From assembly GCA_014529385.2 (NCBI GenBank), contig CM043955.1, positions 150,675,640 to 150,739,639 of the forward strand: DNA of 64,000 nucleotides, read 5' to 3'. Position 1 is the stretch's first letter, and every line of letters begins with the position of its first letter. Positions 1-12,129 of this stretch are shown here, in pieces. The DNA comes from Adiantum capillus-veneris (Eukaryota > Streptophyta > Polypodiopsida > Polypodiales > Pteridaceae). The position numbers were made by a program, and so were the translations under genes. The notes beneath the pieces were generated by a model, which did no database searches, had not been told where the DNA came from, and saw only the letters and a program-made list of their open reading frames with translations.

Positions 1-1260
1 TTCTTAAAAGTATGCACCCGTGTGGCTGCACATTGCCTCTAGTTTGAGTAGCCAAAAGTGACCCTAGATGTGACCAAAGCTAACATCAAACGACACACTT
101 ATAATGTTCTGAAAGAGTAAGGATAAAACGAAAACTCAGAATAGCCACATAACTCATTCTTTCTTGTAGCCATATATATATTACATCAAAATATTTTGAA
201 GAGAAATAACGATGTGAAAAACTAAATTGGAAATAAATCTATTCCACACATTTAGTGTCGTGGTGTAGTAAAAATGATCTTGGTTTGTATTTAACTCAAG
301 ATACACTCAAGATATACCATACCGTCTCATAGAAATACTGATAGAAATTGGTAGTATAATTACTAACGAGAAATATCAAAACTAGAATTACACATTGTAG
401 TTGTTTTTAGCTGACAAACATACTTAGACTACCTTAGTCCAAAAACTATGAAATATGACCATACATATGATCAATGCTATAATAAAAAATGCGCACTCAT
501 CCTATCTTGATGGAGTGATAATGAATATTATTTTGCATTACACTCATAAATTATACCATACCAATGCGAACATCTATCATAAACAAGAAATTTGTCTCAT
601 ACTTGCACATCCTTGTAGATGTGATAAAGTGTCCACAATGTTTCACTTAGAGTGCAATTGGAAATTTTGACCTCCACTCTTGGAATGATCATAGCATAAT
701 AGAGAGAAAAGACCATTAAAAGTGACAACCATCATTAGGGATGCCATATTTGTAAAGACAATTCTAATAAGTGCGTTGCTAGGAAAATTTTTGACCTCTT
801 TGATCAACAAAAATTCTCTTATATCCTTAGGTTCCAAATCTCGAGCCTTTTGTTGTCACTTTGGCCGTTATACCTTGCCATGAAAATCATCGTTTCATGT
901 ATTCCTTGGAGGTATTTTGCTTCTTGACAAACCATATATAGAAAGTTTCTCTTTGCATGGTATCTTGCATAGCTTTTGCATGGGTGGTCTTTGCTTTGCC
1001 TTGCAAGAAGTAGATACGGAGCCTTGCTTCCTAAACTTGAGAACTTTTCATGAAGCCTTGCATGGATGGACTTGCTCCTTTGCCTGGCCTCACTCCCTAA
1101 ACTTGGGAGCTCTTGAATGTCTACACATGGACTAGCCTTGCATCTCGAATTAAGCCCTTCTTTCTTCATAATGGCTTGCTCTTTTACCTTTGAGATAATG
1201 GTAATGTGACTCCACATTCATGCTTGAATTAGAACATCTGATTTTGGTTCAAGACTAGAA
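1..1260. other. AT-rich stretch without recognisable gene
   Basis: Both strands carry only short open frames with no recognisable domain. The DNA is AT-rich up to about 700. Beyond that, short words such as cttgc and ttgcatgg recur without a clean period. I see nothing I can name here. Confidence 0.5.
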
Positions 1261-1513
1261 AAACTTGGAATGTTTTGAATATTTTCTAGAGCAATTTGTA
1301 GTTTTGCATCACCTTTCTTTGCATGGGGGAAGGACCTCTAGCTTACTTTTCTTTACATGGCCTCACCTTTGTCCTACTCATGGGGCAAGGTTTTACCATG
1401 GGAGGGTGCCCAAAATAAGGGCCCAACATCACATAAAGCATGAAATCAAGCAAGCTCTTGGCAATGGTAGCGCTCAACCAACAAGAAGAGAGAGAGAAAA
1501 ATTGTTGCACATG

Positions 1514-1514
<1 letters not shown>

Positions 1515-1562
<48 letters not shown>

Positions 1563-1587
1563 GGGGGGGGGGGGGGGGGGGGGGGGG
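1515..1587. repeat. (TG)n microsatellite followed by 25-G run
   Basis: An uninterrupted TG tract (1515-1561) runs straight into a homopolymer of about 25 G (1563-1587). The open frames crossing it encode only Cys-Val or Thr-His runs and polyproline, so they are artefacts of the repeat. Exact length is uncertain because such tracts are hard to sequence. Confidence 0.95.
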
Positions 1588-1887
1588 CTCGGATGGTGAG
1601 CGTGAAAATTTAAGGAATGTTTTTGTTGCAGGGGTGACCCCATTAAGCTTTCTCATGGCTTGTTTCATGCATGTCAAAGCTTGACCATCCTTGTGTGTAG
1701 GACACACTTCCCGTAGCTCGATGACTCTGAGCTTGACCACTTCACTAGACTTCTTTCCCATGACCATAGCTCCTCAAGCTTCCTCTCAAACACACCCTCC
1801 TTGCATAGCTTTAATATCTTGTTGTATGACACCCTCCTTTCTTCATGGTGCCCTTGTGGCTTCACTCCCCTACTTTTCCTTGCCTAC

Positions 1888-1889
<2 letters not shown>

Positions 1890-1957
<68 letters not shown>
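1890..1957. repeat. (GA)n microsatellite
   Basis: A GA tract of about 68 bp. It is the first of many GA/CT tracts in the window and gives spurious Arg-Glu or Ser-Leu open frames in the flanking sequence. Confidence 0.95.
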
Positions 1958-1959
<2 letters not shown>

Positions 1960-2599
1960 CTCCCAAGCTTTGATACCACTAAATGGTATATGCAGTACAC
2001 CCAACCACTTCCTCTTATAGGCCTCGAATCCAATCTGTAAAAAACCCTAAATTGCTTACCTAGGTGGACTTGACTAGGGTCCATGCCCCCCTTGGTCTTA
2101 CCTTTATCTAACAATGTCCTATTGGTCTACATTATAATAGGTAGCATTTTCTCCCAAGTTATTTTTTTCTCATCAACCATTTTTGTCAATGTGTACCATA
2201 GAGGTCTATTGGTCCTCTTAGCTTGTTTGGTCACTTGTGCATGATAGGGTAGTGATTACAATGAGTAATCATGATCTCATTTAGCAGAGTTTCAATCAGC
2301 TCATTGATACAATAGGTTCCTTCACAATCTCAATAGTAACCCAAAGCATACAATGGTTTTACCATATAAGAATTTAGAAGTGACTTGGGCTATATTTTTA
2401 GGTGTAATTGACACTTGATTATAGTTGGTGAAGCCATCTAGATAAAACAATCTTCTCTCTTTACTACTTCTCTACTATAACATGGTTAATTGACACTTGA
2501 TTATAGTTGACGCTCATATCTATCAAAATTAAATATTACAAAAAATGTGTGATCCTTCTCAACATTCCTCCCGTCAACACTTCCCCCCTCCGTGTCCAT

Positions 2600-5500
2600 C
2601 TCATCCTGACATGACTAGTTCATTTCTTTGTCTAGTCTTTAGTCCATTCCTTTGCTCAATAGAACCCCAGTGGCTTATCATCTTCAAGTATGATTCATAT
2701 CTAATGTTGCCGATGCTCACTGTTGGTCCAAAAATCTTGTTATCATATGTGGAAAAACCTATGTAGAAAGCCTCTTTAGAGGCTTGCATTTGGAAGCTAG
2801 GTAAAAACATCAATCATTGGTAGAAGTGATGTAGCACTTGTGGCAAGGGTTGAGTGGAGAGGTTTTAAGCCAACTTGAGGAGAGTGTTTGTCCTTGACAG
2901 TAGACCTCAGCCTGTAGCTTTGTGCGATGCAAACACCTTGATGCAGGCTAGCAGTGTTTTGCAAATCTTTCTTCTTGAGCATTATGCACATCAAATTAGG
3001 AGAGCCAATGAAGAGCTTAATTGCACCCATTAGGGTTTTCACTTTGTAAATCCGACTTATTCTCTCTCCTTCTTTGGGTGGTGGAAGCTTGGGGTAATTT
3101 GGTGAGGTTGGATGCTTCTCCAAAAGCCTTGAGTGGTCCTTCCAGGTTCTCATCCTTGGTACTCGGCAGAAAGAGACATCATATCTGATAAAATTTGGAG
3201 CTAACCAAACATACTAAGTATGTCGGGTACTTTGTGAGCCAGCCTTTTCTCCACTTTGGCTGTGAGTTTGCTATTCTTTTGGATAATGCTTGATCTTTTA
3301 TGTCACCTTCAAAGAGCAGTGTCGTCTCCTCTACCGAAATTTGTTTCTTCATTTTGAGCACCTCATATTTGAGCAAAGTGTAAGGGAGGGATGGCTGCAT
3401 CCACTATTCTCTGATGGCATTTGTATCCATCCTTAGCACCCCCACAGAGTGTAGCATTATCTGCTCCCAATCTATGGCTGCTCTAGCACTTTATTAAGTG
3501 GCTTGCTCTATTAAAGTCCAGAGACGGGCCTCACCCTCCACTGTCAGCTCCTACCCTTTCTCTAAAATTTGTGGAGGTATCTCCACCAATATAGGTTCCT
3601 CTAAGCTATCTGGAATCTCCATAGGCTCTTGTTAGGCATTGAATTCTGAGTCACTTGGACCCAGATCCCTGGCTTGACCCTGTGCTCTCTCCACTTCCTG
3701 TCTCTTTTCTCTTAGCCTTTGTATGGTTAATTCCTGGAGCTCTAATTTTTCTTTCAGCTCTATCAACTCATCACGAGCTGCCTCCAATTCATCTTTGGTT
3801 TTCTCTTTCTCGATTGGCAATCTCTTTAGATACCTCAACCATCTAGAGGGTGAGGGTCCCTTTCTGCTTCAAATTCTTCAGGATCTTACTTTGTGCTTCT
3901 TGCTCACTCTTTGAGCTTTTTGCTCTCTAAATAGCTCTTTGTAGTTCTTTGGTGAGGCTGTCATGCTCTCCTATCAAATTTTCCTCTCATCTTGAGCATA
4001 CTATTTTCCTCGACCATAGTGAGAGACATTGTTTTGATTATGTCCAAAATGTGGTGGGAAACTCTCACATCTTCTTCATTTGTAGCTACCACACTCTTTG
4101 TTGCTGGTCTAGGTAGTGGTCTAGCTAGGGGAACTTGGTGGCCCATACTTAGTATCACTCCCACTGGAGGAGGTTGCAATAGGTTCTCTAGAGGCCTTTG
4201 ACTTGGAACTAGAGGGATTGGTACTAGCCATGGTACTCCAGGTTGTGATAAATGAAATTCTGGTGCTCTTCTTTGAGTTCCTTGGTCTTGTGATTTCTCC
4301 TTGGCTTTTTCTTCTTGCTTTGCAGCCCATGGTGGGACTGAGGTGCCATACATAGCCTCAAAAGCATCCTCAGATGTATATCCAGCTTTGAGGAGATCAT
4401 CACAGGTGCATCTTTTGTTTTTTCTTTGTCCTCTGGCATTGGATCAGCCTCTGATTTCTTCTTTGAAAAATCCTTTTGTTGGGATGTTGAGGGTTTTGGG
4501 CTTGGAGGTTGTTGGGTGTATCCTGAGGGAGATACTAGTGGTGTTGTACTACCCCTCCTCTTTAGACTCTTTTTCCTCTTCTCCATGTGCTTTAGGCTAC
4601 TCTTGCAGCTTCTTCTTAATATCTTGAACATCCTCAGTAGTGAAAGGCTCTAGATTTTGTTGTTCTATAACCCTCTTGGACTCTTCATATGCTCAAATAT
4701 AGTGATCAAATTGATCTTCTAAGGGTCGAGAGGAACTGCCGCCCATTTTCTTTGGGTCTGGTACCCAATACTCCTCAAAATCCCCCTTCAATTCTCGATC
4801 GTCCTTGAATTGATCGATCAATCTCTCAATGCAGGCCACCTTTTGGCTTCTCTTCCCTAGTCACTATCGTCTTTCCTTTTTTCTTTGGTGGCTCTTCACA
4901 TTTTTCTTCTAGCACTATCTCTAGCTTTCTCCTAAGCCTTGTCGAGACAGGCGGTACCACTAGTGGTTCATCTTCTGCATCCACTTTAAGCCTTAGCCAC
5001 TCATTCTGAGTTGGTGGGTATAGCCATTTTTCTCTTGCTCCAATAGCTTCACATGCTATTTTGGTTAAGATTTTTTTTCCACCTGTGTATTTGGGCTTAT
5101 CACCTCCCAAGCCCACTACCTGTTCATGTATATACTGAGCATAATTAGCATCCTTTGGCCCACTACTTCTCAGTGCCCAAGTGAAGGTGGTGGCAATGGC
5201 ATGAGGTGGTTTAGTGTACTTTTGTGGCCTCTTGTTGTAGATTTGGAGAAATTGGTTGTACAATTTGCAAATTTTGATAGCTCTTGGGTCCACCATGTCT
5301 TCAAAAATGGGGCTAATATTCTTTTGAGAGTACACCTCCACCGCGTCTCTTCTTTCTCTGACTGATCTGCCATCATTATGTAATCCCAAGCATCTGCAAT
5401 AAGCTGAGTTGTAATGGTCACTTATTTACTTCCCCCCTGAAGTGTGGTGAGGACTGCTTTGCCATCTTTCTTGATTGTAGTGGTCATCTCATAAACTCTT

Positions 5501-5877
5501 TGGAAATCAACACATGCCGGCAATGATGTAAAAAATCCATGTAAATCTACTTTTTCTAGGTGATTGATGATGCCTTCTTGGCTTGCATATTCAATGAGTT
5601 CTCTTGGAATCATCAGCACATCCAATGCGTTGCCTTGTGGATCCCGGAATGTCCCTTGGTATAGCTTTATGTCCTCTGCATCTAGAGTTTCTTCGTCCAT
5701 CCATGCTTTGGCCAGCTTCAATGTCTCATTGGGATTGTGAAGGGCTCTATAGCTGCAATGGTGTCTTTCAAGGTGAGCCTTTTCTTCTTTACTGGTCCAT
5801 TGATCCTGCATGCACTCCAAGTCCAAAATTTTGCGACTTTTACAAATCTGGCAATTGATCAGCTTCTCGTTATCCAA
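2600..5877 (-). pseudogene. Decayed unrecognised coding region with Cys/His-rich N-terminus
   Basis: Overlapping minus-strand frames run consecutively from 5877 (start codon) down to about 2600 and read as one decayed coding region. The first block (5877-5422, 151 aa) opens with a Cys/His-rich stretch: CQIC near residue 9, then C, H and H-H-C spacing to about residue 41. The next block (5389-4826, 187 aa) has a globular part and a basic, Lys/Pro-rich end. Further blocks (4631-4224, 4353-3961) are Lys/Ser/Pro-rich, and 3838-3632 is a charged coiled coil. I do not recognise a family. An accessory or gag-like ORF of a plant retroelement is the likeliest origin because repeats flank it, but no reverse transcriptase or integrase is attached, and a decayed host gene is possible. 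Confidence 0.4.
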
Positions 5878-5968
5878 TTGATTTCAAAATTGAATCACAA
5901 GCTAATAAGTGCCTAAGGATGCTATGCACGTTGACAAAAGTGCATTTTGATGCTCATTTGATGATGTG

Positions 5969-7120
5969 AGACATCATATGTGTATGATGTCTATGTACTA
6001 TGAATGAGATGAGATTTGACATATGCATAGCTCATGGCATGTACATCACACATGTATACCTGGAATGGGGGAGTTTGGCTTATAAGCTCTTTTTAGACTC
6101 TGAAATGGTAAAATGGCTATATTCTGGTTATATGAGGTTCAAATGACTTGAAGCTTGTGGTATAGACTCATGAGAAACCAATAAGAGTATTGGATAGGTC
6201 AAAACCACCTCAAATTGCCAATTTGACATTTTGGGACATCATACGTGTATCATGTCTTTTGTTTACAAATAGCTTGAAACTCATATGATAGGATGTCCAC
6301 ATCATATGTATAGTGCCTATAGCATCAGAATTGAAATTGATCTTGTACTTGGATATCAAAAGCCAATAATGAGATTTGTACGCTTAAATTTTCTCCATAT
6401 GGGTAAAAATAGATCAAAGGATATCAAATTGTAATAAAAATTTGCTAGTAAGCTAATCAAGATGTGATAAAGGCACTAGAGATCTCAAAAATTCTTCCGC
6501 ATATCAAATTAAGGGGTCTAGATATCATACGTGTATGATGTCTAGGTTGGCTTTTTGTTTTTTTCTTGGACTTGATGTATAGCTTGCTCATGATGTGTGC
6601 ATCACTCTAATGTGTTCAAATTTGAATTTGGACAAGTGCTCATGTGCCCAAGGCCATAAATAGTGTTTTTTTTGTGAACTTGAATTTGTAAAATGAGGTG
6701 TATAATGACCAAAACATGCCCAAACTTGGTGTAGAGGCTATTTGTGACATAATATTGAATTCTAGACAGACAAAATGCTGACAGAGTCTCAATTTACAAG
6801 TCTAGACATCATACACGTATGATATCTATTCCTAGAAAATTGTTATATGAGCATGGGCGTAGGATGTATATGCTATGTGTATGCCTTGTGTCAAGTTTCC
6901 TTGAGTTTGGAGCATTATTTTTGTGGATAAGACTATAAGACTATATTTTCCTCTTGGACTCAACTTAGTGTTTTTTGACCAAATGGTGGCTTTATGTGGT
7001 CCAATTTTCATGAATCTTGGTATCTGAGATGTAATGAGCATGATGAAGAGGCTGGTGTGGAAAATTTATCATTTGTATGTGGTAAAAGGCCCACCAAACA
7101 TTATACGCATATGATGTTTG
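5969..7120. repeat. Diverged ~285-bp array marked by a palindrome
   Basis: An imperfect palindrome with half-sites agacatcata and tatgatgtct recurs at about 5969-5992, 6235-6256, 6519-6544, 6803-6828 and 7097-7120. Spacing is 266, 284, 284 and 294 bp. Sequence between the sites is strongly diverged but again contains words like gctcatg and gatgtgtgcatcac at similar places. I read this as an old tandem array in which the palindrome was kept or decayed slowly. It lies directly upstream of the minus-strand coding region that starts at 5877, so it could be that element's promoter or LTR region. Confidence 0.6.
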
Positions 7121-9640
7121 GGATGCAAAATTTTTGTTTCAATGCATGGGGAAGATCTATGCTAGTGCCCTAAGCCCTTTTAGCTCTGGTTCAACTTAAA
7201 AATTCATTAGTTTAGCTTAGAAACTCCTTGTTTAGTACTTTGGACTTTGAAGTTGATTTCCACTCTTGCAGATGGCGTAATGATTTCACTTGAGCTTGAT
7301 CACTTAAGCTTGTAGATGCTGTGGGGCATCTTTCCATGCCGTCGGTGTATCCATTGGCCTTATGGATGTCCTTTATGATAATTTGTTGCTTTGAAAGATT
7401 CTCTTAGTTGGGTGATGATCTGGCGGTGGCTTTTCTTGATGTTTGACCACATGTGCTGATTGTCAAAGGTATGTCGATGCCGCTCATGAAGTTTGGTGGC
7501 AAACAGACGCTCTGTCTGGCCGTGAGATCCATATGATGCTTTGCATGTCCAAAGCCAAGATCAATGTTTTGATCCACTTTTGGTATATTGATTATGGCGG
7601 AAATTACATGGGCTTGTAGACAACCTCAAGAGGCACCTTCCCACGAAGTTTTGTGCCATTTTGGTGACTTGTCTCATATTGTCTTTTGCAGGGCCCGAGA
7701 ATGTTAGGTTTTTATTTATGACCTAAAATAGTATAGGAGGGCATAAGAATGCTCATTTAGCCTAGGTTCAACCCCCTAACAAGTCTTGTAGCTATTGGGT
7801 TAGTAGTCATTGAGTTACGGTCCTGTTTTGATCTCTACCCATCGATGCCACATTGCGTTGAATTTAGCATTGAACATGATGCACGCATGGTAATGAGCCT
7901 ACCTCTCATATCTTGCATCGATCAATATGGCTTGGGTATTGTACAAAGCCGTAGAAGATCCGTGTGCTCTAGGTCTCTCAAGCTCTCTCTAAGTGTGAAT
8001 AGTGAAAATGAGCTAGTAAGTGGGATTAAAATTTCTTATACCGGGGGTCTCAGAACCACTTGCCACAAAATTTGACATGTGCTTCTATCTCATTGCAAAA
8101 TGCACTTTAGGCTCAAAAATACTCAATTTGGACTCCGTTTGCCCAATTTTCAGGAAAAAACATTTTCTCCAAAAAAATGGCCGGATTGGACTTTCCACAA
8201 TGTTCTCATAATTGCACCCCCACCTTCACCATATGTTTGCCCTTGACTTGATGATCACCCCTGTATTGTTCTTTTGTTGTTACATCACCATGTTGCCTGT
8301 TTTTTCTATTTTTCTTTGTTTTTTCTTCAAAAAACTACAAAAATTCAAAGAAAAATAGAAAATCAATTTTTGAAAAATGTCAATAACTCAAAGTAGCTCA
8401 AAAACAACATAATAAGCTGCTATGTACTTTTATTTGTAATATTTTTTGGTCGGATTGCCCCAGTTTATCATATTGTAGCTCAAAAAATTGCTATTTTTAC
8501 ATATATACACACACCTAGAGACTCATTTTTGGCGTTTGTCCTCATATATCCATAGAATCAAGTTAAATAAAGGCATGAGTACTCAGGTTCACCAAAAAGT
8601 TCCACGACCAAAACACAAAAAACCCAAAATCATAGAAAACAATGCCCTTTTTTGCACTCTTTTATGCTTGTTGTGGGTCCACACTACCAATGCCTCCCCC
8701 CTACTAGTTGGAGTTCTCCTGGATGATGATGTATCACCTAGGGTATGTGTTGTGCATCGGTATAACCATTGTGCTAATACAGGCCATGTAGTGTAGCCCT
8801 ATATGCATACTCAGTCAATGCATGGATAAATTAATGTTATGCAAAAGGAGGGTATAAGCAATACGCATGGCATTCGATGTTGAGGTTCCTTGTTTTGGCA
8901 TAACCTGTTAGAGCAATGAAATAATAAGCATGCTAATTGTGCCGCTCTTTTTTTTATGGATATTGGATGCTCTTGTACTGCTAGTTTGTCTTGTGTCGCG
9001 TGGTTGCACACTTGTTTGAATCCAAAGATCGAATATGTCATATGATTGGTCTTTTGTTTAGGAATCCACATCTAAGACTGACTCTTTTGAGCTTTCCATA
9101 AGCTCTTGGGTACCCAAATCTTACTCTTATTTTGTTTTGGTTCTCTCGGCTTTGGTTCTGGTTGAATCTTTGGTGTTTATGCTGAAGGGAGTTCCGTGCC
9201 TTGTCTTTTTGGAATATATAGCTATTCTTGATTGGCTTGAACTGAAAATCAACCTCTTTGGCACCCATACTTTTGTGATATATTGTGGGTTCGGTATTTT
9301 GGGTTTATCATATGGCAGTGAAGAGATGGCTTTGAACATGGTCTATTGAAACTTTGTGCCTTCATTCTTTTTTATCCATACATGCTTAGTTTTTGTTGTG
9401 GGTTGTGACAACTGCCTTTGCTTTATGGGTTTCCTTGACACAGCCATTGGAATTTTTCTTTGTTGGTCGTAACTACCTTGGGTAGGACATGTAGAAATGA
9501 TCTTTTCAGTGAGTTTATCTTTGGTATCTAGTACTGAAGTACTGGAAGGAAGGGTTGGTTGCTCTTATGTCTTGACTCCACTACCGATGGTTTTTCAGTT
9601 TTGTGTGCAATAAATGGAACCACTTGGCTTTCCTTAGCAT
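7121..9640. other. No recognisable gene; one long AT-rich hairpin
   Basis: Only short unconvincing frames. The one structure is a 17-bp perfect inverted repeat (8302-8318 with 8346-8362, 27-nt loop) of T/C-rich and A/G-rich arms. The rest shows no domain on either strand. Confidence 0.5.
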
Positions 9641-9641
9641 G

Positions 9642-9995
9642 TTAAATGTTGACTGTATTAGAGCACCAATCAATCTGCACATTGTCATGTCTCTGCCATG
9701 GCTGACCGAGCAATAACTGATGTTGCACTTGCTTGTCCTCTACCACATAAAACTTATGCAGATAGACAAATTGGTTAATTTGCACAAGTATAATTGTCCA
9801 CCCCACTACCTTGATTGAATATTCTGAAGAGCTTTGAATGTCTTGTTGTGTGGGTTGGATTTTTTCCTCAAGTGCAAGGTGCTTGTATAAGCTATAGGAA
9901 ATAAGATTTCCTTGAACTCCTGAATCTAGAAGCACATTTGCTTCCACTTCCAGCCTTGACTTTGATTGTGGGATCCACCATATCCTTTTCATCAA
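9642..9995 (-). mobile_element. LTR-retrotransposon aspartic protease fragment (fossil)
   Basis: A 117-codon minus-strand frame shows the retroviral-type aspartic protease layout. The active-site motif DSGVQGNLIS is near residue 25, followed by hydrophobic beta-strand segments and a GQPWQ motif near the end, as in plant Ty3/gypsy proteases. The neighbouring reverse transcriptase is not visible. It is an isolated, old fragment. Confidence 0.7.
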
Positions 9996-10099
9996 ATTCT
10001 ATTACTTTGAGTGCATTGATCCATAGTGGTGGTCCTTGATGTTGCCTCTATCGTAGATCTTTCTCTTTGACATTCATTCCTTTGCTTCCGCTTGAGCTT

Positions 10100-10529
10100 C
10101 TTTGACTAAGCACTAATTTTCTTGACTCGTTTTCTTCTCCTCATGGATACCTTTAAGCATCTCTTGGGCTAGTGGAAAATGATACTTTTTAAGCCTACAT
10201 CCACTAAGAAAATTGGGCATTTTTTCACCATCTAATGTAGCAAGCTTGACATCCCTACTTGGTAATCGATCTTTAAGCACAAAGGGTCCCATCCCTCACT
10301 TTTTAAGTTTCTTGGCATGTTGTTTTAACGTATAAAATAGGATACAATCACCTATTTTAAATTCTTTTGAATGTACATGCTTATCAAAGAGCTCCTTTTG
10401 CCTTCTTTTTTGAGCGTAGATAGAAGCTATGGCTTTCAAGAGGAGCTCATCTAGCTTTTCAAGGTCATCTATTCTCAAAGACAATTCATGGTAATGGAGA
10501 AGGGAAATGGGGGAACACATCTGGCACAC
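10100..10529 (-). mobile_element. Gypsy integrase C-terminal fragment (fossil)
   Basis: The minus strand encodes the integrase tail seen in gypsy polyproteins: a basic helix (RRQKELFDKHV), then FKIGDCILFY and, further on, GMGPFVLK, which fits the SH3-like GPY/F module. It lies upstream, in minus-strand order, of the protease scrap at 9642-9995. That is the reverse of normal pol order, so the two scraps are either from different copies or rearranged. Broken and old. Confidence 0.7.
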
Positions 10530-10702
10530 AAACAGATTTCCTCTCTATAGCTCAGGGTATCCACATCACTCCTATCCTACCAAAAACACCTTTGAAAAAC
10601 ACACTTTGCACTAGCAGACCATCATCTGCACAATTTGTGATGCTCTCACACTCCACAAGACTGCCACACAACTCACACCTACTACCACAGTCTGTCTCAA
10701 CC

Positions 10703-10704
<2 letters not shown>

Positions 10705-10737
<33 letters not shown>
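10705..10737. repeat. (CA)n microsatellite
   Basis: A 33-bp CA tract embedded in a 300-bp C/A-rich stretch. No gene is supported around it. Confidence 0.95.
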
Positions 10738-10738
<1 letters not shown>

Positions 10739-10869
10739 CCACTCAATCTCACTCTCTCACACAAAGCACCGTCGGTCTGGGGGGGGGTGCACGCACATCC
10801 ACACTGCTGACACTGCAGGGAAACACAAGAGCAAGTGAAAGAGAAGGAGGGAATGGGAAACAACATCTA

Positions 10870-11290
10870 ACTGGCCAATAGTGGCTTGATTACACTTCAA
10901 AAGGCACATACAAGGCTTGCACTGCCATCACAATGGCCATTTTCATGAAAAGATACAAAGGGGGTTGACATGCACATTCCTCTGTCAAAAAACTCCACTT
11001 TGCAGGCTTCAAACGACACCAAAAAGCCCTTCATTTGATTTAAAAAATAGCTTTCAGAGTGGGGGGGCTTCAACTTTGGAAATTTCCACTTAGTTGGTCC
11101 ATCTGGTGCCCCGTTTTGGCAACTTGTGAGAGGCGGCTACTCTTCTTTCATCTGCTCTCTTTTTGCTTGACTTTAGAGGGGGTGCACTAGCGATGTCACC
11201 AGTGCCCCTAGACATTTTCACTTTTTTATTTTTTATTTATTTTCATCTCATTTAATCCCATCTTGTTGCCTTCTTGACTAACTCTCGACC
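10870..11290. other. No recognisable gene
   Basis: Unremarkable sequence with no open frame of note. It contains a T-rich tract at about 11221-11245. Confidence 0.5.
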
Positions 11291-11450
11291 ACCCCTTGGA
11301 AACTACCTCTTGGTCACCTTTGATCGCCTCCAAACTTGCCCCTTTGACTGGCTTGGGCGGCCTTGTAACTTCCCCTTCAATGGACCAATCTCTAGCTCTT
11401 TGGAATGGCCTTTTGATTACTCTTGCTAGCCCTTGGGAATGGACCTCGAA

Positions 11451-11557
<107 letters not shown>

Positions 11558-11683
11558 CTAACTCCTTCACTTCATGTCGGGGAGGCACTAGCAAGGTCGC
11601 TAGTGCCCCTTGGCCTTGCTTTCCAAAAGCCCTGAGGGCGCAAGACCCCACCCCTAACAGGTCTGTCACATCACCATCATGTT

Positions 11684-11810
11684 CAACATAGACCAAATGT
11701 CGCGTTCGTCCACAGTCATGTACGCCCATTGCGACTCCCATTGGGCCACTGTCGAGTGCCAACATAGACCAAAAACCACCTTCGTCCACAGTCAGGTACG
11801 CCCGCGCAGC
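11684..11810. repeat. Short diverged tandem duplication, 76-bp period
   Basis: The words caacatagaccaaa and ttcgtccacagtca occur in the same order in two copies starting at 11684 and 11760. The second copy ends near 11810. The flanking GC-rich region has no recognisable gene. Confidence 0.6.
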
Positions 11811-12129
11811 GCCGCTAGGCACCCTCACCATGGCTACCACCAGAGAGAGCTCTCTCTCTTTCTCATACACCCAATGAGGGCATCATTCTTAGCTATATAC
11901 ATTGGCCACCATGCTCGTTCCATCGCATGTGGACTCTTGTGTGTGCCACATGGTAGCTCCTCAAGGCATGCCCCTTGAGGCACTTAAAAATCATCCCAAA
12001 ATTTGTTAAGAACACCATTTTTTCCCCCCAAGCTTTACCTTCTGCAGTTTGATGCCTACTGACCCGATGATCGGGCCGTGAAAACTGATTGGAAGCCCTT
12101 CTCCCCATCTCCAAACCCGCCAATTCTTT

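Noticed and set aside
1446-1767. Frames with Cys-Val, Thr-His or polyproline runs
   Set aside because: Direct translation of the TG and G tracts.
5969-7120. CRISPR-like array (regularly spaced palindromes)
   Set aside because: Spacing of ~285 bp is far too long, the repeats are degenerate, and the genome is eukaryotic.
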